From DATLXU01 sp035575515 (GTDB taxonomy: Bacteria; Acidobacteriota; Blastocatellia; UBA7656), in the NCBI GenBank assembly GCA_035575515.1, contig DATLXU010000042.1, positions 1-21,108 on the forward strand: DNA of 21,108 bases, written 5' to 3'. The notes beneath the pieces are model-generated. The model made no database searches and was not told where the DNA came from. It saw nothing but the letters and a program-made list of their open reading frames with translations. Position 1 is the first letter of the stretch. The number at the start of each line of letters is the position of its first letter. The position numbers and the translations under genes were made by a program. Below are positions 14,234 through 21,108 of the stretch, piece after piece.

Positions 14234-16009
14234 CTACTCAACAATCTTGATGTGGAGGTCGCGCAGTTGATCTTCTGAAACCGGACTTGGCGATTCGATC
14301 ATTATGTCAGCCGCGCTTGCGGTCTTCGGAAAAGCTATCACTTCGCGGATTGACTTCTCGCGCGCGAGCAGCATCACAAGACGATCAAATCCGAACGCGA
14401 TGCCTCCGTGCGGCGGCGTGCCGTACTCCAATGCATCGAGCAAGAACCCGAACTTCTGCCGCGCCTCTTCATCTGAAAGTCCAAGCGCCGTGAAGACGCG
14501 CCGCTGCAGGTCGCGCGAATGAATTCTGATTGAGCCGCTCCCGAGTTCAACTCCGTTCAGCACGAGGTCATATGCCTTTGCTCGCACATTGCCCGGATCG
14601 GTTTCGAGCTTGTCGAGATCTTCCTCTTGCGGCATCGTGAACGGGTGGTGCATCGCATAATATCGCCCGTCGTCTTCGTGGTACTCGAACATCGGAAAGT
14701 CAGTGACCCACAGGAAATTGAACTTGTCCTGGTCAATTAAGCCTTCGCGCTCAGCTGCTTCTAGCCTCAGCGCGCTCAACGACGCGGCGACGATTGATGG
14801 CTTCCCGGCGACAATCAAAACTGCATCGCCCGCCTCAGAACCGGCTCTGGAAGCCAGTTCCGCGACTTTCTCATCCCCAAGCGCCTTTGAAAGTGATGAA
14901 GTAATCTCGCCCGTATCCGCCGTCTTTATCCAGGCAAGCGCGCCTGCGCCGTAGCGCTTCGCAATCTCTGTGAACTCATCGAGTTGCTTGCGCGAATACT
15001 TTCCACCGCCTTTCACGCAGATGGCCTTCACCTGCCCGCCCGTGTCGAGCGCGCTTTGATAAGGGCCGAACTGCGTGCCTTCAAGCGAAGGCGCGAGGTC
15101 AATCAACTCCATCTCGAATCGAGTGTCTGGCTTGTCGGTTCCGTAGCGTCGCATCGCTTCCGCGTAAGTCATGCGAGGGAAGGGAAGATCAACCTTCACA
15201 TCAATCAGTCGGCACAATTCAACCATCATCGGTTCGATTACTTTGAATAGATCATCGGGCCTGATGAAGCTCATCTCGATGTCAATCTGAGTGAATTCAG
15301 GCTGGCGGTCTGCTCTCAGGTCTTCATCACGGAAGCAATGCGCGAGCTGGAAGTATTTGTCGTAGCCCGCGACCATCAGCAGTTGCTTGAATATCTGCGG
15401 CGACTGCGGCAGCGCGTAAAACTTTCCGGGAAACAATCGGCTCGGCACGATGTAATCGCGCGCGCCTTCGGGCGTCGTCTTGATGAGCATAGGAGTTTCA
15501 ATTTCGTAGAAACCATGCTCGTCCATGTAGCGGCGCACGGCTATCGCGGCGCGGTGTCGCAGCTTGATGTTGTACTGCATCTTCTCGCGGCGAAGGTCGA
15601 GATAGCGATACTTGAGCCGAATCTCTTCGCTCGCGCGATTGGAATCCATCTCGAACGGCGGCGTCTTGGCGTCGTTTAGAATGTAAAGCTCGCGCGCTTT
15701 GACTTCGATGCGTCCCGTCTTGAGGTTGGGATTGATCTTGTCTTTGTCGCGCATCACGACTTTGCCGACGACCGCGACGACGTATTCATTGCGCAGCTCT
15801 TTCGCCTTCGCGTGAGCTTCGGCGTTCTTCTCTTCGTCAAAGACTACCTGCACGATGCCTCCGCGATCGCGAAGATCAACGAAAGTGAGCGGCCCGAAAT
15901 CGCGGCGGCGATGTACCCATCCCATCAGGCGCACGTTTTCTCCAGCGTGCTCAGGTCTGAGGTCGCCGCTGTAATGAGTTCGCTTCAAGTTCCCTAAAGT
16001 GTCCAGCAT
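14234..16009 (-). CDS. aspS: Aspartyl-tRNA synthetase
   Basis: Charges tRNA-Asp with aspartate (class IIb synthetase, cytoplasmic, 591 residues, the usual bacterial length). There is an N-terminal OB anticodon-binding domain (about 1-105, 'GWVHRRRDFGPLTFVDLRDR'). The catalytic core has motif 2 'FRDEDLRADRQPEFTQIDIE' and motif 3 'GIAFGFDRLVMLLAREKSIR', and the bacterial GAD insertion lies between them (about 285-420). The residue after RRRD, which is His in the Asp/Asn non-discriminating enzyme of Pseudomonas aeruginosa and Leu in E. coli, is Phe38 here, so specificity cannot be read from that position. It follows hisS by 40 bp, an arrangement known from other bacteria. The Shine-Dalgarno is weak (GAAG). 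Confidence 0.97.
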   Translation of the reverse strand: MLDTLGNLKRTHYSGDLRPEHAGENVRLMGWVHRRRDFGPLTFVDLRDRGGIVQVVFDEEKNAEAHAKAKELRNEYVVAVVGKVVMRDKDKINPNLKTGRIEVKARELYILNDAKTPPFEMDSNRASEEIRLKYRYLDLRREKMQYNIKLRHRAAIAVRRYMDEHGFYEIETPMLIKTTPEGARDYIVPSRLFPGKFYALPQSPQIFKQLLMVAGYDKYFQLAHCFRDEDLRADRQPEFTQIDIEMSFIRPDDLFKVIEPMMVELCRLIDVKVDLPFPRMTYAEAMRRYGTDKPDTRFEMELIDLAPSLEGTQFGPYQSALDTGGQVKAICVKGGGKYSRKQLDEFTEIAKRYGAGALAWIKTADTGEITSSLSKALGDEKVAELASRAGSEAGDAVLIVAGKPSIVAASLSALRLEAAEREGLIDQDKFNFLWVTDFPMFEYHEDDGRYYAMHHPFTMPQEEDLDKLETDPGNVRAKAYDLVLNGVELGSGSIRIHSRDLQRRVFTALGLSDEEARQKFGFLLDALEYGTPPHGGIAFGFDRLVMLLAREKSIREVIAFPKTASAADIMIESPSPVSEDQLRDLHIKIVE

Positions 16010-16049
16010 AATGCTTCATTAAGTGACTGATGAGGATTGCGCGCGTGCG

Positions 16050-17336
16050 CTACATCAATCGGTCATCGCCTTTCAGAGTTTCGATCAACTCGGTTTCAGT
16101 GAGATTTCGCTGCTCGCCGCTCGCCATATCGCGCAGCGTGTAGCGTCCCTGTTTGATCTCGTCTTCACCGACTATCAACGCAAAGCGCGCGCCGATGCTG
16201 TTTGCGACAGCGAGCGATTTCTTCAACTTGCGCCCTTCGAGGTCAACCACGCAACTTACGCCCGCGTTGCGCAACCTACGCGAGAGCGCGAATGAGTGAT
16301 TGCGCGCCTCGTCGCCGATGTATGCGATGAACAGCGCGGGCGCGTCGCGCGTCGCATCGAATGTTTCTTCGGGCAGGCTCATCACCATACGTTCGACTCC
16401 GAATGCAAAGCCGAAGCCCTTTGCAGGCGGCCCGCCAAGCATTTCTGATAATCCATCATAGCGACCGCCGCCGACGATTGTGTTCTGCGCGCCGAGCTGT
16501 TTGCCCAGAAGCTCAAACGTCGTGCGCTTGTAGTAATCAAGCCCGCGCACGAGTCGCGGCACAATCGTGTATTTTATATCCCGTTCATCGAGCATTCGCT
16601 TGAACTCATCGAAGTGCGCGCGGCACGGGTCGCAAAGCATGTCCGTGATTGTCGGCAACTCATTCAAGTACGGCTGGCACGATTCGACCTTGCAATCGAG
16701 CACGCGCAGCGGGTTCGTCTCGTACCGATGGTTGCAGCTTGGGCAAAGTACGGGCAGCCGCTCGCGTATCGCTTCCTTGAGCCGTGCGATATAATCCGGG
16801 CGGCAGTTTTCGTCCCCGATTGAATTAATCAGTAGCTCGGTGTCGGTGATGCGAAGCTCTTTCAAATACCAGTCGAGCATTTCAATCACTTCGGCTTCAA
16901 TCGCGGGGTTGTCACTCTGGCCGAGGACTTCGACGCCGATCTGCGCGAACTGGCGATAGCGCCCCTTTTGCGGGCGCTCGCGGCGAAACTGCGGACCCGA
17001 GTAGTAGAGCTTCACAAGGCCCGGCTGGTTGAACAATCCGTGCTCGATGTATGCGCGGACGACCGACGCGGTTGATTCGGGGCGCAGCGAGATGGATTCT
17101 CCATCGCGATCAACAAACGTGTACATCTCTTTGTTCACGTCGGTCTCGGTCCCGACGCCGCGCTCGAACAATTCCGTGCGCTCAATTATCGGCGTGCGAA
17201 TCTCCTGGAAGCCGTAGCGGCGGAACGCTTCGCGCGCCGCGCGCTCGACCATGTGCCAACGCTCAATCTGCGCATCGGTCTTGTCTGTGAACCGCGCGGG
17301 CAAAATGTCTTGAGTGCCTCTGACTTTGCTAATCAT
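16050..17336 (-). CDS. hisS: Histidyl-tRNA synthetase
   Basis: Charges tRNA-His with histidine (class IIa, cytoplasmic, 428 residues, normal length). Diagnostic parts are 'VRGTQDILP' near the N-terminus, 'LRPESTASVVRAYIEHGL', motif 2 'QFRRERPQKGRYRQFAQIG', the HisRS signatures LVRGLDYYKRTTFE and GGGRYDGL, motif 3 'GFGFAFGVERMVMSL' and a C-terminal anticodon-binding domain. The insertion domain carries CPSC...LDCKVESC, four cysteines that could bind zinc. The leader is odd: no Shine-Dalgarno precedes ATG 17336, and the upstream 59 bp to the carbonic anhydrase stop is almost entirely GGATTGCGGATT-type repeat. Probably co-transcribed with that gene and with aspS. Confidence 0.97.
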   Translation of the reverse strand: MISKVRGTQDILPARFTDKTDAQIERWHMVERAAREAFRRYGFQEIRTPIIERTELFERGVGTETDVNKEMYTFVDRDGESISLRPESTASVVRAYIEHGLFNQPGLVKLYYSGPQFRRERPQKGRYRQFAQIGVEVLGQSDNPAIEAEVIEMLDWYLKELRITDTELLINSIGDENCRPDYIARLKEAIRERLPVLCPSCNHRYETNPLRVLDCKVESCQPYLNELPTITDMLCDPCRAHFDEFKRMLDERDIKYTIVPRLVRGLDYYKRTTFELLGKQLGAQNTIVGGGRYDGLSEMLGGPPAKGFGFAFGVERMVMSLPEETFDATRDAPALFIAYIGDEARNHSFALSRRLRNAGVSCVVDLEGRKLKKSLAVANSIGARFALIVGEDEIKQGRYTLRDMASGEQRNLTETELIETLKGDDRLM

Positions 17337-17338
17337 GT

Positions 17339-17427
17339 CAATTGCGGATTGCGGAATTCGGATTGCGGATTGATTTGTGAATTGCGGTTCGTCCTCTAAT
17401 CCGCAATCCGCAATCCCAAATCCGCAA
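17339..17427. repeat. GGATTGCGGATT-type inverted repeat between carbonic anhydrase and hisS
   Basis: Units of ATTGCGGATT run at 17341-17372 and in inverted form (AATCCGCAATCCGCAATCCC) at 17399-17417, allowing a long stem. The inverted arm supplies the last codons and the stop of the carbonic anhydrase gene (its C-terminal ADLGLRIAD). The direct arm ends within 5 bp of the hisS start codon. Such repeats often mark insertion of mobile palindromic sequence between genes of an operon. Confidence 0.7.
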
Positions 17428-17926
17428 TATAAGTGTTCTTGTACTCGATATAATTCTTCCAGTGATGATCAATGCGCGCGATCTCTTCGTCGGTGACTTC
17501 GCGGCGAACCTTCGCGGGCGCGCCCATCACCATTGAGCGCGGCGGAATCACAGTGCCCGGCGTTACGAGCGAGCCTGCGGCGATGAACGATTGTTCACCG
17601 ATGTTCACGTCGTCGAGAATAATCGAGCCGATGCCGATGAGCGAGCGGTCGCCAATCGTGCAGCCGTGCAGAATCACGCCGTGCCCGATAGTCACGCGAT
17701 TGCCGATGACGGTTGGGAATCGCCCGCTCGTGACGTGAATGATTGTGCCGTCCTGAATGTTCGTCTCTTCGCCCACGCGGATGTAGTAAACGTCGCCGCG
17801 CAGCACGCAGTTGAACCAGACGCTCGCATGCTCACCTATGTGCACGTCGCCGATTATCTGCGCGCTCTCTTCGATGAACGCCGTTGCGGCAATCTGTGGG
17901 CTGATGCCTTTATATGGTCTAATCAT
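17396..17926 (-). CDS. Gamma-carbonic anhydrase family protein (left-handed beta helix)
   Basis: A 176-residue hexapeptide-repeat trimer of the YrdA/Cam family, which may hydrate CO2. The three zinc histidines are present: H64 (IIHV), H82 and H87 (TIGHGVILHGC). So are RGD (43-45) and Q58 in NIQDG. Repeating [IV]G-x-x-[AS/V]-x-[IV] rungs run from about 12 to 140, followed by the C-terminal helix 'EEIARIDHHWKNYIEYKNTY'. Activity is not assured, since many family members have lost it. ATG 17926 (MIRPYKGI) matches the family start; the frame stays open to 18010, but those 28 residues look unlike the family. TAAGGAAA (17948-17941) is separated from the ATG by a 14-nt hairpin. The C-terminus is extended by repeat-encoded residues. 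Confidence 0.9.
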   Translation of the reverse strand: MIRPYKGISPQIAATAFIEESAQIIGDVHIGEHASVWFNCVLRGDVYYIRVGEETNIQDGTIIHVTSGRFPTVIGNRVTIGHGVILHGCTIGDRSLIGIGSIILDDVNIGEQSFIAAGSLVTPGTVIPPRSMVMGAPAKVRREVTDEEIARIDHHWKNYIEYKNTYIADLGLRIAD

Positions 17927-18031
17927 GCGAGTTCGCTCGCTTTCCTTAATCGCTCGCGCCTGCTGTAGGACGCGATGCGCGTTATGCGCCGAAAGAAAGC
18001 AAGTTATCACAGCAGCCGCGAGCGTCGCAAG

Positions 18032-18060
18032 TTGACACCATGAAGCAACTCGCTTAGCAT
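18032..18060 (+). promoter_or_regulatory. Promoter placed for leaderless transcription of the 18068 gene
   Basis: A perfect TTGACA (18032-18037), a 17-bp spacer and TAGCAT (18055-18060; 4 of 6 to TATAAT). The expected start of transcription, about 7 nt after the -10, coincides with ATG 18068. No Shine-Dalgarno exists before that ATG. Both facts point to a leaderless mRNA. Confidence 0.55.
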
Positions 18061-18067
18061 CATCGTG

Positions 18068-18673
18068 ATGCTTCTAACGAATAGGCTGAACGGCGCGCGG
18101 CTGAGATTGATTGCTCTGGCGCTCACTGCAAGCCTCGCTCTTGCTTGCGGGGGCAGGCCGTTCGATGTGAAGCCGAAGCCGGATGTCGCGCCGAGCGTTT
18201 CAGGGCCGAGCGCGCGGTTGAACGGCATCACGATTCAGGCTGAAGCAGTCACGGATGAAGATTTCTTGAACGATACGTTTGACGCAAATCTGATTCTTGC
18301 GGGCATTCTTCCTGTGCAAGTCATGATGAAAAACGACGCAGCGCAGCCGGTTGAATTGAAGAAGGCGCGGTTTGAAATCACAGCGGCGGGCAATCGCAAA
18401 TTTAAGATGCTCGACGCGCGGCGCGCTTTCAAGCGGCTGATTTCTTTCTATGAAATCTCGACCTACAGCAAAGACGGCTACAAGAAATCGGAGGCCGACT
18501 TTTCATCCTACGCGTTCGACACAGGCAGGCCGCTCGGCGCGGGCGAATCGCGCACGGGGATGATCTTCTTTATGATTGCGGAAGATTATGCGCGTATGCC
18601 AAATCTGACTCTTGCGGTCAGCCGAATCGGTGATGAGAAGAATGACTCGACCGTCGAGTTGAAATTGAATTGA
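18068..18673 (+). CDS. Putative lipoprotein of unknown function
   Basis: A 201-residue exported protein I do not recognise. The N-terminus (basic NRLNGARLR, then LIALALTASLALA) ends in a cysteine followed by GG: a plausible lipobox, although Ala instead of Leu at -3 makes it weaker than consensus. After a Pro/Lys-rich spacer ('FDVKPKPDVAPSVSGPS') comes a mainly beta domain ('LILAGILPVQVMMKNDAAQPVELKKARFEI') that resembles a DUF-type immunoglobulin-like fold. The 'pVxVxVxNx' pattern followed by a late 'GxSRTGMIFF' strand is typical of secreted beta-sandwich proteins. GTG 18065 is the only nearby alternative start. It is first in a rightward set of envelope genes and divergent from the carbonic anhydrase gene. 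Confidence 0.75.
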   Translation: MLLTNRLNGARLRLIALALTASLALACGGRPFDVKPKPDVAPSVSGPSARLNGITIQAEAVTDEDFLNDTFDANLILAGILPVQVMMKNDAAQPVELKKARFEITAAGNRKFKMLDARRAFKRLISFYEISTYSKDGYKKSEADFSSYAFDTGRPLGAGESRTGMIFFMIAEDYARMPNLTLAVSRIGDEKNDSTVELKLN

Positions 18674-18728
18674 GAAGCAATAAGACTCAATCGAAATGCA
18701 TTGAAGAATAATCTGAAGAGTAAAGATT

Positions 18729-19766
18729 ATGAATAAGCTCAATAAGATTCTTATGATGATGCTCGCAGCAGCTTTGCTCTGCGCAATCTCTCAGCGCGCG
18801 CAGGCGCAGGACGTATTTCGCAATCCCGCGATGGAAGAGAATGACGAATTTCAACAGACCTTTAACAAAGCGCGCATGGCGATGCGCCAGGGCGATTTTG
18901 ATGAGGCCATCAATCAATTCAAAAACGCCGCGAAGATGAAAGACGGCAAGTGCGCCGAGTGTTTTCAGATGATTGGTCAGGTCTATTTGCAGGGGCAGCA
19001 GTTCAAAGACGCGGCTGCGGCGTTTCGTCAGGCCATAGAGCTTAAGCCTGCGAACGAGGCTGAGATGTACAACGCGCTCGGCGTGGCGCTTTATCTCGAA
19101 AACGACAAGAAGGTGCTCGAAGAAGCCGCCGCAGCTTTCAACCGCGCTATTGAACTGAGCAACGGTAAGATCGTGAAAGCCTATTACAACCTCGGCTATA
19201 CGCTCATCAAAGCGGGTAAGGAAGAAGAGGGCAAGGCGGCGCTCAAGAAGTTCCTTGAACTAGAGCCTGCGGCCAATGAAGCGACGGCTGCGCGCGCGGT
19301 GATTGCAAATCCGAAGCTTGCGGGCGCGAGATTCGCTCCCGGATTCACGGTCAAATCTAGCGAAGGCAAAGAGCTGTCGCTTGAAAAGCTGAAAGGCAGG
19401 ATAGTGCTGCTCGACTTCTGGGCGAGCTGGTGCGGGCCGTGCCGCGCTGAGATGCCCGAAGTGAAAAAGATTTGGAAGAAATACGGGGGCGACAACTTCA
19501 TCATCATCGGCGTCAACCTTGATCGAACCGTTGACGCGTTTGAGAATTATGTGAAGGAAGAAGGGCTGACGTGGCCGCAGGTTTTCGATGCCAATAGCGC
19601 CTTGGCGCGACAATATAATGTTTACGGAATCCCGCACACGGTGTTGATAGATCAGGATGGAATCATTCGCGCTGTTGGGTTGAGAGCAGGCAACCTGTCG
19701 AACAAGGTGGGCGAGCTTCTGAAGAGCATTCAAAAGCAGGAATCGGCAGGCGCGAAACCACAGTGA
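18729..19766 (+). CDS. Secreted TPR-thioredoxin (TlpA/ResA-like) fusion
   Basis: Periplasmic thiol-disulfide protein of 345 residues. A signal peptide (1-26, ending AQA) precedes TPR repeats from about 38 to 180 ('ARMAMRQGDFDEAINQFKNA', 'GQVYLQGQQFKDAAAAFRQA', 'YNLGYTLIKAGKEEEGKAAL'). Residues 200-335 are a TlpA/ResA-like thioredoxin domain with the WCGPC active site (C235, C238) and the cis-proline loop GIPHT (P302). A second pair, C75/C78 in KCAEC within the first repeats, could be structural or a redox partner. ResA/TlpA proteins reduce periplasmic cysteines, for example in cytochrome c maturation; the target here is unknown. The Shine-Dalgarno is weak (GAAGAG). It sits 55 bp after the putative lipoprotein gene. 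Confidence 0.9.
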   Translation: MNKLNKILMMMLAAALLCAISQRAQAQDVFRNPAMEENDEFQQTFNKARMAMRQGDFDEAINQFKNAAKMKDGKCAECFQMIGQVYLQGQQFKDAAAAFRQAIELKPANEAEMYNALGVALYLENDKKVLEEAAAAFNRAIELSNGKIVKAYYNLGYTLIKAGKEEEGKAALKKFLELEPAANEATAARAVIANPKLAGARFAPGFTVKSSEGKELSLEKLKGRIVLLDFWASWCGPCRAEMPEVKKIWKKYGGDNFIIIGVNLDRTVDAFENYVKEEGLTWPQVFDANSALARQYNVYGIPHTVLIDQDGIIRAVGLRAGNLSNKVGELLKSIQKQESAGAKPQ

Positions 19767-19805
19767 GTGTTCGCTTTTGCGGCATAGGGCTTGAGAAACT
19801 AGATG

Positions 19806-19834
19806 TTGTTTTCCGACTGTGCTTACAGTAGAAT
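19806..19834 (+). promoter_or_regulatory. Candidate promoter of the S41 protease gene
   Basis: TTGTTT (19806-19811), a 17-bp spacer and TAGAAT (19829-19834; 5 of 6 to TATAAT). The -35 is poor (3 of 6). It would give a leader of about 85 nt before ATG 19925. Confidence 0.35.
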
Positions 19835-19924
19835 TCTTGTGGTTGATTCTTGCGGGTTGCCTCAAAGCCCCTGCGAAAAAGTTTCAACTCTCCACGTTCT
19901 TCACTAGAGGGGATTAAGCTAAGG

Positions 19925-21108
19925 ATGAATTTCAAAAAGCGATACTCGTTCCTGTTGCTCGCGCTGTTATTGCCAGTCACTTTCGCGGGCGCGCACTCCG
20001 GCCAGCGATTCAGCGTCGAAACTCAAAAAGAAACCGATTTAAGAAAGAAGATCGCCGAAGATTTCGCCGAAACCTTGATGGTGGCGAAGGACAACTACGC
20101 CGGTCAGGTTGATCTTGATCGCGTGACCAAGGCGTCAATCAGCGGGATGCTGCGCACGCTTGATCCGCACTCGATGTACTTCGACGCGAAGCAGTGGGAA
20201 GAGTTCCAGAACGATCAGCGCAGCCGCTACTTCGGCATAGGCTCAACAATCGGCGGGCGCAACGGCAAAGTCTATATCCTCTCGCCTACGGAAGGCACGC
20301 CGTCTTATCGCGCGGGGCTTCGCTACGGCGATCAGATAATCGAGGTCAACGGAGAATCAACTATCGGGCTGAACGTCTCGCAGGTCCGAAGCAAGCTGCT
20401 CGGCCCTGAAGGAACGCCGGTCAATATCAAAGTGATGCGGGCAGGTGTAAGCCAACCGCTCGAATTCAAGCTCACGCGCGGCGCTGTGCCATTGCCTTCG
20501 GTGTCGAACGTTTTCATGGTCGCCAAAGGCATTGGCTACATCAATCTTGATCGCGGGTTCAACACGACGACTTATGAGGAAGTGCAGCGGGCGATTGACG
20601 ATTTGAAGCGGCAGGGGATGACCTCGCTCATCTTCGATCTGCGCGGCAATCACGGCGGGCTTGTCGAGCAGGCTTGGCGCGTATCGAACATATTCCTTTA
20701 TCGCGGCCAGAAGATTCTCACGATGAAAGGGCGCGCGGCGACTTTCCCGGCTCGCGACTTCATCGCGAATAATCCCGCGCCGGATGATTATCCGATAGTC
20801 GTATTGATTGACCGCAACTCGGCCTCTGCGGCTGAGATAGTAGCGGGCGCGTTGCAGGATCACGACCGCGCTCGGCTTGTCGGCGAAAACAGCTTCGGCA
20901 AGGGATTGGTACAAAGCCCGTTTGCGCTTGAAGACGGCTCGGCTTTGGTTTTGACCACAGGCCATTACTACACGCCGAGCGGGCGACTGATACAGCGCGA
21001 TTACAGCGGGCGGTCGTTTTATGATTACTACCTCAAGCGCGGCGACAAGGAAGCTGTGCAGAAGAACGAGGAGAAGCTGACCGACGCAGGGCGGAAAGTC
21101 TTCGGCGG
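19925..21108 (+). CDS. ctpA: S41 C-terminal processing protease (CtpA-like), 3' end outside window
   Basis: Secreted serine protease with a Ser-Lys dyad; 394 codons are visible and no stop is reached. The signal peptide is residues 1-23 (RYSFLLLALLLPVTFAGA). An N-terminal helical region contains 'TLDPHSMYFD', the PDZ domain spans about 105-185 ('GTPSYRAGLRYGDQIIEVNG'), and the protease core follows with 'IFDLRGNHGGL'. The predicted nucleophile is Ser301 in NSASAAEIVAGAL and the base is Lys326 in SFGKG, exactly 25 residues apart as in Prc and D1 protease. Such enzymes trim or degrade periplasmic proteins. AGAGGGG (19906-19912) lies 12 nt upstream of the ATG. Usually 500+ residues long, so roughly a quarter or more is missing at the edge. 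Confidence 0.93.
   Translation, partial: MNFKKRYSFLLLALLLPVTFAGAHSGQRFSVETQKETDLRKKIAEDFAETLMVAKDNYAGQVDLDRVTKASISGMLRTLDPHSMYFDAKQWEEFQNDQRSRYFGIGSTIGGRNGKVYILSPTEGTPSYRAGLRYGDQIIEVNGESTIGLNVSQVRSKLLGPEGTPVNIKVMRAGVSQPLEFKLTRGAVPLPSVSNVFMVAKGIGYINLDRGFNTTTYEEVQRAIDDLKRQGMTSLIFDLRGNHGGLVEQAWRVSNIFLYRGQKILTMKGRAATFPARDFIANNPAPDDYPIVVLIDRNSASAAEIVAGALQDHDRARLVGENSFGKGLVQSPFALEDGSALVLTTGHYYTPSGRLIQRDYSGRSFYDYYLKRGDKEAVQKNEEKLTDAGRKVFG

Noticed and set aside
17339..17427. CRISPR array
   Set aside because: The units are about 10 bp, in both orientations and without unique spacers; it is a dispersed inverted repeat.

Overview
This window looks like chromosomal DNA from an Acidobacteriota-type bacterium, possibly class Blastocatellia (inference). 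The pointers are moderate GC content and a very large Oar/CarboxypepD-reg type TonB-dependent receptor of the style that is expanded in that phylum. The genes lie in short clusters on both strands. Many gene borders carry short dispersed repeats built from GATTTTGGATT or GGATTGCGGATT. No tRNA, rRNA, CRISPR array or prophage was found.

Layout. Positions 1-57 hold the first 19 codons of a leftward gene that resembles an IS transposase. After about 330 bp with no gene, a leftward gene (390-3041) encodes a patatin-like phospholipase with an N-terminal helical/TPR-like region and C-terminal membrane helices. Next comes a leftward PilB/GspE-type secretion ATPase (3263-5182) with a clear intrinsic terminator. 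The roughly 310-bp divergent gap that follows contains an 88-bp MITE-like element: it has IS903-like ends and a perfect 9-bp target duplication, and it sits inside a dispersed repeat array. Rightward from there are a P1-family (DmpA/BapA) peptidase, a 1756-residue protein that fuses VIT and vWA domains to a whole outer-membrane TonB-dependent-receptor barrel, and a PrxQ/Bcp peroxiredoxin. Convergent with these is a translationally coupled pair, a HAD hydrolase and a one-TM unknown protein. Further right is a leftward run of gamma-carbonic anhydrase, hisS and aspS. The window ends with a rightward envelope cluster: a small putative lipoprotein with a promoter placed for leaderless transcription, a secreted TPR-thioredoxin fusion, and the 5' part of a secreted S41 C-terminal processing protease that runs off the edge.

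How the genes work together. Most of the products act at or beyond the inner membrane: the secreted thioredoxin, S41 protease, P1 peptidase, outer-membrane receptor, putative lipoprotein and pilus/secretion motor. The hisS-aspS pair and the peroxiredoxin are housekeeping. The most unusual object is the VIT-vWA-receptor fusion. I saw no dedicated defence or biosynthetic system.
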